Shown here in pieces: positions 41,918-49,204 of a DNA stretch of 49,204 nucleotides. The notes under the pieces were generated by a model. It did not search any database, was not told the DNA's origin, and saw nothing but the letters and a program-made list of their open reading frames with translations. The DNA lies in assembly GCA_035495315.1 (NCBI GenBank), contig DATJGF010000059.1, positions 1 to 49,204 of the forward strand, written 5' to 3'. Positions within the stretch are counted from its first letter, which is position 1. The number at the start of each line of letters is the position of its first letter. The DNA is from DATJGF01 sp035495315. GTDB taxonomy: Bacteria > Verrucomicrobiota > Verrucomicrobiia > Limisphaerales > UBA8199. The translations under genes were made by a program, and so were the position numbers.

Positions 41918-42253
41918 TTACTTCTTGGCTATTTCGATTTTGGTCAACGTCAATTTCTGCTTGCCATCTACTTCTGCGACCGTGCCTTTGGCGACGACTT
42001 TTTTGGCCCCGTGGCAAACATCATCATGGAAGGCCTTGCTGACATCGTTATCCACCAGGTAGTAAGTGGTTGTTTTTCCGGCCTTGGTGGTTTGAATTAC
42101 GGTCTTACAGGCATCCCCCTCGTGAAGCATGCACATGGCACATTTCGCGTCGCCTTGGATTGTAACTTCTTTGTCCTTGGCCATCGCTGTGGTTGTGCTC
42201 AAGGCCCAGGCCAGAACCGTCGTGGTCGCGATCGCTGCAATTACTCTTTTCAT
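41918..42253 (-). CDS. Small exported DUF6370-like protein
   Basis: This is a 111-residue protein with a signal peptide (MKRVIAAIATTTVLAWALSTTTAMA). The body contains CAMCMLHEGDAC and a later CHGAKKV, with an extended strand YYLVDNDVSKAF between. This CxxC...C...C arrangement is like the DUF6370 family of small secreted proteins. The cysteines could bind a metal or form disulfides; function is unknown. The start is the ATG at 42253, 70 bp from the divergent esterase start. A neighbouring periplasmic rhodanese suggests a redox or sulfur role (inference). Confidence 0.75.
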   Translation of the reverse strand: MKRVIAAIATTTVLAWALSTTTAMAKDKEVTIQGDAKCAMCMLHEGDACKTVIQTTKAGKTTTYYLVDNDVSKAFHDDVCHGAKKVVAKGTVAEVDGKQKLTLTKIEIAKK

Positions 42254-42323
42254 AGTAGAATAGAATGCTCTGGTTGTTGATGTTGCTATGACTTTCGCTG
42301 TAATGTTCGATGCAAAGGTCAGA

Positions 42324-43295
42324 ATGTCAATTGCCCGAATGTATTTCTCAAACGTGCCTCTCACATTGACGCTTTTGTTTGGCGCTTGGATTGGCCTCTT
42401 TCAGTCCGCCCTTTCGGAGGATGCACCCCGGGTGCTTGAGCTTTGGCCCGGGAAAGTTCCGGATGAGAGCCGCGACATCGGACCGGAACAGATGCGCATG
42501 TCACCAAAGCTCGACCTGAAGCAGGTTGAGGTCACGGAACCGACCCGGATGATTACACGGGTGAGCAAGCCGACTATCACCATCTGCTCACCCGCGAACG
42601 TCACAAACAAAGGAACTGCAATCGTGGTTTGCCCTGGGGGTGGATATTGGGACCTGTATTGGCAACTGGAAGGAGAGGAAGTGGCGTCCTGGCTTAATTC
42701 ACTTGGGGTGACCGCAGTTATTCTCAAGTATCGCGTCCCGCGCCGGCCTGACGAGCCGGAACGAGAACCGGCCCGTCGCCCGTTGCAGGACGCCCAGCGC
42801 GCGGTCAGCTTGCTTCGCAGCAAAGCGGCGCAATGGCACGTTAACCCGCAGCGGATCGGTATTATTGGATTTTCGGCTGGCGGGCACCTGGCGATTGCGA
42901 CCGCAACAAACTTCGAGCGTCGAAATTACGAGCCCGTCGATGAGATTGATGCGGCAAGTTGTCGACCCGACTTTGCTATCCTGGTTTATCCCGGCTATCT
43001 CAAAACCAAGGATAAGGATGAGCTCGCACCCGGTTTGCGCATTCCGACCAATACACCTCCGGTTTTTCTCGTGCACGGAAGCGACGACATCATTAGTCCG
43101 CCGGAGCAGAGCGTCGTGATGTATCTTGCTTTGAAGCGCGCCGGGATTCCCACTGAGCTGCACATCTATTCCTCCACAACTCATGATTTCGGTGTTCGCA
43201 CCAATGCCCGGCCGTACTCCGCGTGGACTGGGGCTTGTGCATCCTGGCTGCGCGACCAGGGATTTCTCAACGTGAGCTCGAAAAGCGGCCTTTAA
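42324..43295 (+). CDS. Secreted alpha/beta hydrolase, acetylxylan-esterase-like, second copy
   Basis: This is a 323-residue paralogue of the esterase at 19939-20823. The signal segment NVPLTLTLLFGAWIGLFQSA is followed by VLELWPGKVPDES, the typical start of this group. Catalytic features: IVVCPGGGYWDLYWQLEGEE, nucleophile serine in IGFSAGGHLAI, aspartate in VHGSDDIISPPEQ, and histidine in TTHDFG. The start at 42324 was chosen because AAAGG lies five bases before it; ATGs at 42288 and 42339 are alternatives. The next gene follows 7 bp later. Confidence 0.85.
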   Translation: MSIARMYFSNVPLTLTLLFGAWIGLFQSALSEDAPRVLELWPGKVPDESRDIGPEQMRMSPKLDLKQVEVTEPTRMITRVSKPTITICSPANVTNKGTAIVVCPGGGYWDLYWQLEGEEVASWLNSLGVTAVILKYRVPRRPDEPEREPARRPLQDAQRAVSLLRSKAAQWHVNPQRIGIIGFSAGGHLAIATATNFERRNYEPVDEIDAASCRPDFAILVYPGYLKTKDKDELAPGLRIPTNTPPVFLVHGSDDIISPPEQSVVMYLALKRAGIPTELHIYSSTTHDFGVRTNARPYSAWTGACASWLRDQGFLNVSSKSGL

Positions 43296-43302
43296 GACAG
43301 TT

Positions 43303-43761
43303 ATGGCATACGACCGCGCAGATTACGATTATAGCACCGACACCGAACCGCTCCCGAAAGGACATGCCGGCACACATATCGGAATGTTTCTCGCCTGGGC
43401 AGCGTTTAATGGGTTGTTAAACGATCTTCACGAACAGAATTCGGCGGAGCTTTTGGGGCGGCTGCGGAAGCGGCAAATCACCGGCCGCCAATTCTTCGAG
43501 GGCGCATGCAAAGAGCAGTTTGCGGAGAAAGACTTGAATGTGGAAGGCAACGCTTTTGCCGAATACTACTACCGCGATTCGGCCGGCGAGCGCGGCGTTT
43601 ATTTCGCGGATTACAAGAAACTTCTCACTGCGACGTTACCGAGCTTTTGGCATGTCGCCGATACCTGGGAAAATTACGAAAAAATTGCACCCGTCATTAC
43701 TCGGCGCTACGAGGAATGGAAAAACCCACCCCGGAAGCGCTGGTGGCAATTCTGGAAGTAA
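43303..43761 (+). CDS. DUF7832-like protein of unknown function
   Basis: This is a 152-residue soluble protein. The segment GHAGTHIGMFLAWAAFNGLL and the aromatic/acidic AEYYYRDSAGERGVYFADY resemble the DUF7832-type family found scattered in bacteria. It ends in a tryptophan-rich basic tail (RKRWWQFWK). No signal peptide or metal site is evident. It follows the esterase by 7 bp on the same strand. The role is unknown. Confidence 0.65.
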   Translation: MAYDRADYDYSTDTEPLPKGHAGTHIGMFLAWAAFNGLLNDLHEQNSAELLGRLRKRQITGRQFFEGACKEQFAEKDLNVEGNAFAEYYYRDSAGERGVYFADYKKLLTATLPSFWHVADTWENYEKIAPVITRRYEEWKNPPRKRWWQFWK

Positions 43762-43835
43762 TTGGCGACCTCAACACGAGGAAGCGGGGAGAACCTCTTT
43801 GTTCATCCATCAATCTGGCGTCGGGGCAATCTTTT

Positions 43836-44657
43836 TTACTTGGCTGGACGCACGCGAGAAAGGGCTCCGACCAGGACCAGCGCGGCGCCCAATGCGCAAA
43901 CGATCGATGCGCCGGTTGGCAGGTCGTGTTGGTAGGAGAAATAGAGGCCGACGACGCTCGCGAGGGTGGCTGTAAGCCAGCCGATCAGGAGTCGGGCCGA
44001 CAACGACTCGGCCAGCAGATTCGCGCAGATGGCCGGAACGATCAGGTAGGAAAAGATCATCAGGACTCCGCCAATGTGCACGAAGCTGGTCACGACGAAT
44101 CCAAACAGGACGTAAAAGAGAAAATCCCAGCCACGGACGGAAAGTCCCTCGGCGATTGCGCGCTCAGGTTCGAAGGAGAGCATCAAGAAGCGCTTGCGAA
44201 AGACGAAGTGGATGATGCCGATGACGACGTAAAGCCCAAATGCACGGAATACTTCGCCTGGCCTGACGAGGAGGATGTCCCCGACCAAGGTGCGCTTAAG
44301 CTCCTCATCGCCTTCGGCGCTTTGGCTGAGGAGCAAAATCGCGGCAGCCGCGGCGACGACGTAGACAATGCCGATCAACGCTTCCTGGGGCACGCGATGA
44401 TCCTGCGAGCGTGTCAGGGTAAAAATCGCGGCACCTATGAAGGTGAAACCCAGCGACCAGCCATACGCTTGCCAGTCGTGCGGTTCGTGTTTGAGGAGGA
44501 TGGCGAGGCAGAGGCCGAGGGCGGCGACCTGGGCGAGGGCAAGGTCGACGAAAATGATTTCGCGGCGGACGATGTGGAGGCCGTAATAAACAAGGATGCC
44601 CGGTAAGAGGAGGCACGCAATCAGCGGCCAGAACATGATGGAAAGGGCCTCGCTCAT
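43836..44657 (-). CDS. Metal ABC transporter permease, ZnuB/MntB type
   Basis: This is an inner-membrane permease of 273 residues with about eight helices, of the ABC-3 family for zinc, manganese or iron. The motif FVDLALAQVAALG near the N-terminus and VTSFVHIGGVLMIFSYLIVPAICANLL are family hallmarks; the latter contacts the ATPase. It lies downstream of the binding protein gene, separated by a 145-bp spacer carrying a heptamer hairpin. No ATPase gene is present in the cluster. Its substrate is inferred from the binding protein and porin as Zn2+ or Mn2+. Confidence 0.88.
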   Translation of the reverse strand: MSEALSIMFWPLIACLLLPGILVYYGLHIVRREIIFVDLALAQVAALGLCLAILLKHEPHDWQAYGWSLGFTFIGAAIFTLTRSQDHRVPQEALIGIVYVVAAAAAILLLSQSAEGDEELKRTLVGDILLVRPGEVFRAFGLYVVIGIIHFVFRKRFLMLSFEPERAIAEGLSVRGWDFLFYVLFGFVVTSFVHIGGVLMIFSYLIVPAICANLLAESLSARLLIGWLTATLASVVGLYFSYQHDLPTGASIVCALGAALVLVGALSRVRPAK

Positions 44658-44670
44658 GGGAAGTGACGGC

Positions 44671-44762
44671 GAACTTCGAACATCGAACGCTGAACATTGA
44701 ACATCGAACCAGGAACACGATCACCTAGTTCAACGTTCGGTGTTCGATGTTCAATGTTCAAT
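44671..44762. repeat. Heptamer-phased inverted repeat (GAACATT/AATGTTC family)
   Basis: The left arm (44671-44716) is built of GAACATC-GAACGCT-GAACATT-GAACATC-type units. The right arm (44728-44762) is GTTCAAC-GTTCGGT-GTTCGAT-GTTCAAT-GTTCAAT. A perfect 19-bp match pairs 44691-44709 with 44742-44760. It occupies the spacer between the binding-protein gene and the permease gene of the metal uptake operon, where the ATPase gene usually is. Confidence 0.8.
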
Positions 44763-44802
44763 GGTGTCTTTTCTGCGGCAATTATGATGCCTGGTTCCAT
44801 AC

Positions 44803-45750
44803 TCATTTGGCTGAAGCGGCATCTTTATTGCCGGCGAGGGCTTTGGCCAAGGCATTGACATCGTAGTCCATCAACTCGAGGTAGCCGCTTTCGGTTCCCT
44901 TCACGCCCCCGGGAAATTGGGAGGCATCAACAACCGTGGCCCCGGTTTCGGCGGCGACGGTCTGCGCGGTTTTTCGGTTTTGATAGGGTTCGACGAGAAT
45001 TGGGCGGATGTGCTCGGTGCGCATCTGGAGGATGACCTCGGCGAGGTGGACCGGGGTGGGCGGGATGCCGGGTTTGGGTTCAAGGAACAGGTCGATCTTA
45101 AGATTGAAGCGGTGGGCTAAATAGGGCCAGCTGTCATGATAGGCGACGACTCGCTGTCCTTTGTAGGGCGCGAGCAGCTTGTCCCACTCGGCGAGTTTTG
45201 AATCCAGCTGGGTAGTGAACTTTTTCAAGTTCGCCTGAAAAACGGTGGCCGATTTCGGATCGAGCGCTGAAAACGCTTCGGCAATGTGCTGCGCGACAAT
45301 TCGCGCGTTGGCGGGGTCAGTTAAAAAATGGGGATTACCGGCGGCATGGATGTCGCCCTTGGAGCGGTCGAGTGTGGCGGGGACTTCGAGCAACTCAATG
45401 CCCTGGTTGCACGCGATGTGGCCGGGCGCACCGACGACCAGACGTTGGTTGCGGGCCTGGTCCAACAGCGCGGGGAGCCAGCCGATCTCGAGGTCGGCCC
45501 CGCCTTCGATCAAGGCATCGGCGCGATTTAGTCTGGCGATGAAGCTTGGTTTGGCATCGACGAAGTGAGGGTCCTCGGTGGGTTTGGCCAGCGTTGTGAT
45601 CGAGACTTCGGGGCTGCCGATCGCCTCGGCAATGGACGCAAAGTCGGGCGTGGTGACAACTACGTTTAGCTTTGCCGACCCGCAGGAGCAGGCGCAGGCG
45701 AAAACGACCATCGCCAGCAGGGGTGTGATTTTTGGTTTGATGTTATTCAT
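44803..45750 (-). CDS. Metal ABC transporter substrate-binding protein, ZnuA-like
   Basis: This is a 315-residue periplasmic binding protein of the cluster A-I family. The N-terminus is signal-like with cysteines (VFACACSCGS), possibly a lipoprotein. Ligand histidines are in DPHFVDAKPS, AGNPHFLTDP and VAYHDSWPYLAHRF, with the acidic ligand late in the chain (LMDYDVN region). There is no long His-rich loop. The start is the ATG at 45750; the earlier in-frame codon at 45861 adds a basic stretch. It belongs to one operon with the porin upstream and the permease downstream. Confidence 0.88.
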   Translation of the reverse strand: MNNIKPKITPLLAMVVFACACSCGSAKLNVVVTTPDFASIAEAIGSPEVSITTLAKPTEDPHFVDAKPSFIARLNRADALIEGGADLEIGWLPALLDQARNQRLVVGAPGHIACNQGIELLEVPATLDRSKGDIHAAGNPHFLTDPANARIVAQHIAEAFSALDPKSATVFQANLKKFTTQLDSKLAEWDKLLAPYKGQRVVAYHDSWPYLAHRFNLKIDLFLEPKPGIPPTPVHLAEVILQMRTEHIRPILVEPYQNRKTAQTVAAETGATVVDASQFPGGVKGTESGYLELMDYDVNALAKALAGNKDAASAK

Positions 45751-45844
45751 AGTAGAAGAGCGATTGGCAGCGAGACGACGTCTGAACTCGCGGGCGTAGA
45801 TGCCTGCGTGACGTTCTGGGGGTCTGGACTCCAACGCCAGGTAT

Positions 45845-47365
45845 TTAAAATTTGTGTGCACCGTGCGCTCCTAAGAGGAACTCAACCTGGAACCAGACCG
45901 AATGCTCGGTTCCAAACAATTCCCCATGATCATAGTTGTATTGCACCCGCAGCTTGGAAAATTCGCTGGGGTAGAAAGAAATATCAGGTGAGATCCGTGT
46001 CCGCTCGCCGCGGAAAACATCCTGCGGATCGTATGCGCCGGTGTTGCCATTGACATATTCCCCACGAAGGCCGGCGACCCAGCGGAGTTTGAACCCCCAC
46101 AAAACCTGCGAGTAAAACCCCCAGTCGCGGAGGTTTTCCGAGGGAAGTCCGACGGATGGATCTGCCCCGGCGCCGAATCGCCGATACAACGCCTCGGTTT
46201 GCCACGACACGAACGGAAATCCGCCTTGTGAATTTCGTGCCTTCCATTTCCAGTAGATATCGCCGCCGTAAATTTCGGTGCGGGCCTCGGCGGCGGTATT
46301 GTTTGGGCCAAACGCGCCGGAGGCACCGACGACGAGTGTTTGTAGATCGGTGAGGTCAAATGAAGAAGAAATCCGGGCGACATAAAGCAGGTCCTGGAGA
46401 CCGCGTAAGTTACGGTCCAGGGTCGTCCGACCGTGGAATCGGTCGACGCCCATTATTTCGTCGCCTGGGTTTCGGAAACTGAAAGCGGTCGACCCTTGTC
46501 CATCGAGGACGCCCAGGGTTACCTCGCTATAAAATGGAGTAGGGGCGAGCCAGGAGAGTTGCGCGCCGAGGTTGCGCAAGCCATCTGGCCCGAAGGTGCG
46601 CGTGAGGATGAGGGGCGAGTCGACGAAGGCCCATTGATGGGGGTGCTGTGAATTTTGACGGCCAAACGCGGTAAAAAATTGACCGGCCTTTACCTGTAAA
46701 TTGGCCGGCAGCGCGGTGGTCTGCAGGTAAGTCTCTTCGAGTTCAATGCTCGTCTCGTTGTTTTTATCAAGCTTTAGAACAATGTTGCCGAAGCCTTTGA
46801 AATAAGGATCGACGGCACCGTCGACGGCAATTTCGGCGTTGCGCATTGAGAAGCCGCGCTTAATCGGATCGTGATCGCCCAGCTCCAGGAATTGACTCGG
46901 ATCTGAATCGGTGGACCACCCGGCATCGAGCAATGCGTCGAAGCTGATGTTCATATAGGCTGAGCCGGCTCGAGCAATGGTCAGTGGCGCGGTGGGGGAG
47001 AAGCCGGTGGGCGGGGCGGCGGGGGCAGGCGCCTGGGCGGTGGACGGGGGCTGATTGCTGGCTAATTGGGCGGCAAGTTCCTGTTCGAGTTTCTTCTTCT
47101 CGACTTCGGCGGCTTGCTGTTTCATCAGCTCGTCGAGCTTTTGAGTGAGGGCGTCGATTTGCTGGCGTTGTTCCTTTTGTGTCTTTTCAAATTGCTGCTG
47201 TAAGTCGCGCAATTGCTTTTTTAATTGTTCGACCTCGTTGGTTGGCTGTGCATCAACTGGTGTCAGCGACGTACAGCAGGCACCCAGCGTCAGAATGAAC
47301 CCAGTGTAAAAGGTTCCGGTTCTCAGGACCGGCTGGGACTTCAAAGTGATTTTCCCAAAGCTCAT
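45845..47365 (-). CDS. Outer-membrane porin-like protein with N-terminal coiled coil
   Basis: This is a 506-residue exported protein. After a signal sequence comes a strongly predicted coiled coil (EQLKKQLRDLQQQFEKTQKE and on, to about residue 110), a short Pro/Ala linker, then a beta-barrel region with alternating aromatic and polar strands ending in a phenylalanine-terminated strand (GAHGAHKF). This layout is that of trimeric OprO/OprP-like or zinc-regulated outer-membrane proteins. The position ahead of a ZnuA-like gene suggests passage of metal or metal chelates across the outer membrane (inference). The start is the ATG at 47365. Confidence 0.8.
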   Translation of the reverse strand: MSFGKITLKSQPVLRTGTFYTGFILTLGACCTSLTPVDAQPTNEVEQLKKQLRDLQQQFEKTQKEQRQQIDALTQKLDELMKQQAAEVEKKKLEQELAAQLASNQPPSTAQAPAPAAPPTGFSPTAPLTIARAGSAYMNISFDALLDAGWSTDSDPSQFLELGDHDPIKRGFSMRNAEIAVDGAVDPYFKGFGNIVLKLDKNNETSIELEETYLQTTALPANLQVKAGQFFTAFGRQNSQHPHQWAFVDSPLILTRTFGPDGLRNLGAQLSWLAPTPFYSEVTLGVLDGQGSTAFSFRNPGDEIMGVDRFHGRTTLDRNLRGLQDLLYVARISSSFDLTDLQTLVVGASGAFGPNNTAAEARTEIYGGDIYWKWKARNSQGGFPFVSWQTEALYRRFGAGADPSVGLPSENLRDWGFYSQVLWGFKLRWVAGLRGEYVNGNTGAYDPQDVFRGERTRISPDISFYPSEFSKLRVQYNYDHGELFGTEHSVWFQVEFLLGAHGAHKF

Positions 47366-47448
47366 ACCAGTTTGTAATAACGTGCGACCACACCATAACA
47401 ACGCGCAAGGTTTACTACAGCAGACACACTGCACCGACGCCAATTGGA

Positions 47449-47739
47449 TCAGCGAGCGGGCGGTGCGCGGCTAGGGGAAAGACGGTGATCGCCGGCAGCG
47501 ACGAAGAAAAAGTTGGCTTGCCGGATACCAAAGAGAACGAAGAGCACAAGGACGGCACAGGCCAATGCGATGTCGGTGGCATTGACCTGGCCTTTGGCAA
47601 AAGAGCAAAGGAGGCAGAGATGGTGATTGGCGGAGCCGTTCTGGTGGAGTGTTTGATGCAGGAGATGGGTCGCCGACAAGGTGGTTGCGACCAGGAGCAG
47701 CAAAGCCAGCAGACCGGCCAATGCCTGGCGCGGCATCAT
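47449..47739 (-). CDS. Small His/Cys-rich two-helix membrane protein
   Basis: This is a 96-residue protein with two hydrophobic helices (ALAGLLALLLLVATTLSATH and TDIALACAVLVLFVLFGI). The loop between them is HLLHQTLHQNGSANHHLCLLC, rich in His and Cys and probably periplasmic, resembling DUF2946-like metal-associated proteins. It is the first gene of the metal uptake operon, 83 bp before the porin. The tail is basic. A role in sensing or handing on zinc is inference. The start is the double ATG at 47739. Confidence 0.65.
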   Translation of the reverse strand: MMPRQALAGLLALLLLVATTLSATHLLHQTLHQNGSANHHLCLLCSFAKGQVNATDIALACAVLVLFVLFGIRQANFFFVAAGDHRLSPSRAPPAR

Positions 47740-47998
47740 GCCAGTGGCCTCAAGTGTTCTTGCCTGTTCCACTCGTATGCGTGCAATCAAGCACAGCAGA
47801 CCCGCACAGGCAAGGCCGAAGTGCTTATTTGTGGGCAAATCTGACCAGCGATCCTCCGCATTAGAGCTTCGAATTCGTGCTGGCGATAAGCACTTGCCGC
47901 CTGGGGCAACAAAGCTACGAACGAAGCGGTTGAGGACTCCTTGCTTAAGGAATCAATCGCCTTCCGAAGTTCCGCGCGTGAGTAACGATGTTACTGAT

Positions 47999-49204
47999 TC
48001 AGGGCACCCCGATGACGCGATAGAAACGCCGGGGATCAGTTCCTGGATCGACCGAAATCTGTGCCGTGTCCTTTGAGGCAAGCACCGGATCGCCTATGGG
48101 GACCCAGTCTGCCTGGTTCAGCTCCGTCATGTACTGGACCTGGTAATATTGATTGGGCGTGGCATTCCAGGGAATCACCACTCGGCCATTGGCCAGACCA
48201 AGGGAGCCGATCACAAACGCTTGAGGTAGATAGATGATGGCCATCTTCCTGTCCAACATTCGCTGAACATTCGGCAGTGAACTTGTCAAATCGAGCCGGT
48301 TATTTGAAAAATCGAGATAGGGAAAGCTCGCGCACCCGGACAGATCCGGCAGAGTCCCACTCAGCAGATTGTCTGCGAGTGAACACCAGGTCAGATTCGA
48401 GCAACTCATCAGAGAAACAGGCACAGTGCCGGTGAGCCGGTTGCTAGCCAGGTAAATAGTTTCAAGATTGGTTAGTGTGCTCAGACTCGCGGGAACAGGC
48501 CCGCTGATAGCATTCGTCTCGAGACGCAGTGATCTAAGAGAAACCATTTGGCCCACCGTATCCGGGAGGGGACCGCTCAGTTGATTGGAAGCCAGGTGGA
48601 GGAACTCGAGATTAGTCAGTCTTCCGATCGTCCCGGGGAGCGGTCCCGTGAGCTGATTTTCAAACGCCATCAAGGCTATCAGTTGATGAAGATTTCCAAC
48701 GGCAGCGGGGAGTTCCCCACTGAGTTGGTTTCTCTCCAGGAACAGGTAGGTCAGGTTAGTCATATTGCCAAAGGTTGGGGGAACACTTCCGGTGAGTTGG
48801 TTGCTGCCGAGGTCGAGTGAATCGAGTTGCGTTAGATTGCCTAGAGAACCGGGGAGCATTCCACTGAGCTGATTGCGAGACAGGTATAAGCAGGTCAGAC
48901 CGCGCAGATTCCCAAGCTCCGCCGGAATCGCGCCGCCGAGCTGGTTTCCTTCGAGGAACAACGAAGTCAGTTTTACCAGGTTTCCCAGAACAGGGGGGAT
49001 TTCTCCGCCTAGTGCATCTGAGCCGAGGTCCAAAGACTCGAGGTTTGTCAGTTGACCTAAGAACATTGGAATGCCGCCCCCCAACGGATTGCCATTTAAT
49101 TTCAATGCAGTAAGTCGGCTCAGGTTCCCAACCTCGGAAGGAATACCGCCAACCAGAGAATTATAATCCAGACGCAGTTCTTCGAGGTTCGTCAGATTGC
49201 CAAT
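47999..49204 (-). CDS. Plant-type LRR secreted protein, N-terminus beyond the window
   Basis: The frame is open to the right edge, so the gene is partial; at least 401 residues are visible. Eleven 24-residue leucine-rich repeats of the plant-specific type (GNLTNLxxLxLxxNQLSGxLPxxL) are followed by two degenerate ones. After the repeats a C-terminal beta domain (about 80 residues) contains YYQVQYMTEL and ends RFYRVIGVP, as in other secreted proteins of this lineage. LRR solenoids bind proteins or glycans. The nearest in-frame initiation codon in the window (TTG at 49105) is not the real start, since LRRs continue upstream of it. Confidence 0.85.
   Translation of the reverse strand: MGNLTNLEELRLDYNSLVGGIPSEVGNLSRLTALKLNGNPLGGGIPMFLGQLTNLESLDLGSDALGGEIPPVLGNLVKLTSLFLEGNQLGGAIPAELGNLRGLTCLYLSRNQLSGMLPGSLGNLTQLDSLDLGSNQLTGSVPPTFGNMTNLTYLFLERNQLSGELPAAVGNLHQLIALMAFENQLTGPLPGTIGRLTNLEFLHLASNQLSGPLPDTVGQMVSLRSLRLETNAISGPVPASLSTLTNLETIYLASNRLTGTVPVSLMSCSNLTWCSLADNLLSGTLPDLSGCASFPYLDFSNNRLDLTSSLPNVQRMLDRKMAIIYLPQAFVIGSLGLANGRVVIPWNATPNQYYQVQYMTELNQADWVPIGDPVLASKDTAQISVDPGTDPRRFYRVIGVP

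Noticed and set aside
41667..42017. 117-codon upstream extension of the rhodanese frame
   Set aside because: It crosses a terminator and the DUF6370-like gene. The signal peptide begins at the ATG at 41666.
43506..44606. 366-codon open frame on the plus strand
   Set aside because: It lies antisense to the well-supported metal permease and overlaps the DUF7832-like gene in another frame. The high Asp/Glu/Gly content is the mirror of a membrane protein.
47366..47410. Possible Zur/Fur box before the porin gene
   Set aside because: GTAATAACG and CATAAC occur, but they do not make a convincing inverted repeat of the known Zur or Fur type. Too weak to list.

Overview
The window looks like a chromosomal segment of a free-living, respiratory Gram-negative bacterium of the Verrucomicrobiota, most likely the Pedosphaera/Limisphaera-type lineage. 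This is inferred from gene content: a PEP-CTERM secreted protein, a TMTC-like TPR membrane protein, GH51 and GH127 arabinofuranosidases, verrucomicrobial-style secreted proteins with a C-terminal RFYRV motif, a membrane pyrophosphatase, and intergenic DNA full of long inverted repeats built from short phased units. No 16S gene is present, so the assignment is inference. No rRNA, tRNA, CRISPR array, prophage or IS transposase was found.

Layout. (1) 112-8030 (+): the 3' half of a complex I operon, nuoJ-K-L-M-M-N, with two nuoM genes and an extended lateral helix in NuoL, the hallmark of the rare '2M' complex I. (2) 8236-9207: a secreted DUF4097 beta-repeat protein. (3) 9388-12421: an OmpR-type response regulator and sensor kinase (-), divergent from a small periplasmic Pro/Gly-rich protein (+). 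The spacer carries matching TTAA-N7-TTAA sites on both sides. (4) 12709-15216: a K+-independent-type membrane pyrophosphatase with a strong terminator. (5) 15387-20823: a GH51 arabinofuranosidase overlapping a TIM-barrel-like hydrolase, a duplicated secreted protein and an esterase. (6) 21005-24326: a NagD-like HAD phosphatase and a TMTC/TPR membrane protein. (7) 24388-30233: two amidohydrolase-family proteins flanking a POT-type transporter. (8) 30402-34345: a PEP-CTERM protein, a domain fragment, a GDPD-like phosphodiesterase overlapping a zinc-ribbon protein, and a membrane spermidine-synthase-like protein. (9) 34552-37064: uvrC, with a large repeat-derived in-frame insertion, and a DUF6483-like gene. 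(10) 37071-41129 (-): acyl-ACP thioesterase, GH127 and an unknown gene. (11) 41277-43761: rhodanese and a DUF6370-like protein (-), divergent from a second esterase and a DUF7832-like gene (+). (12) 43836-47739 (-): a zinc/manganese-type uptake operon (His/Cys-rich membrane protein, porin, binding protein, permease) with no ATPase gene. (13) 47999 to the edge: a plant-type LRR secreted protein cut by the window.

How it fits together. Complex I and the pyrophosphatase both energise the membrane with protons. The secreted glycosidases and esterases suggest scavenging of arabinose-containing, acetylated plant polysaccharide. The amidohydrolase/POT block suggests peptide or amide use. The most unusual feature is the repeat landscape. 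Several unrelated sequences share a 7-nt period and form long hairpins between genes. The same kind of DNA has entered coding sequence in frame, most clearly in uvrC.
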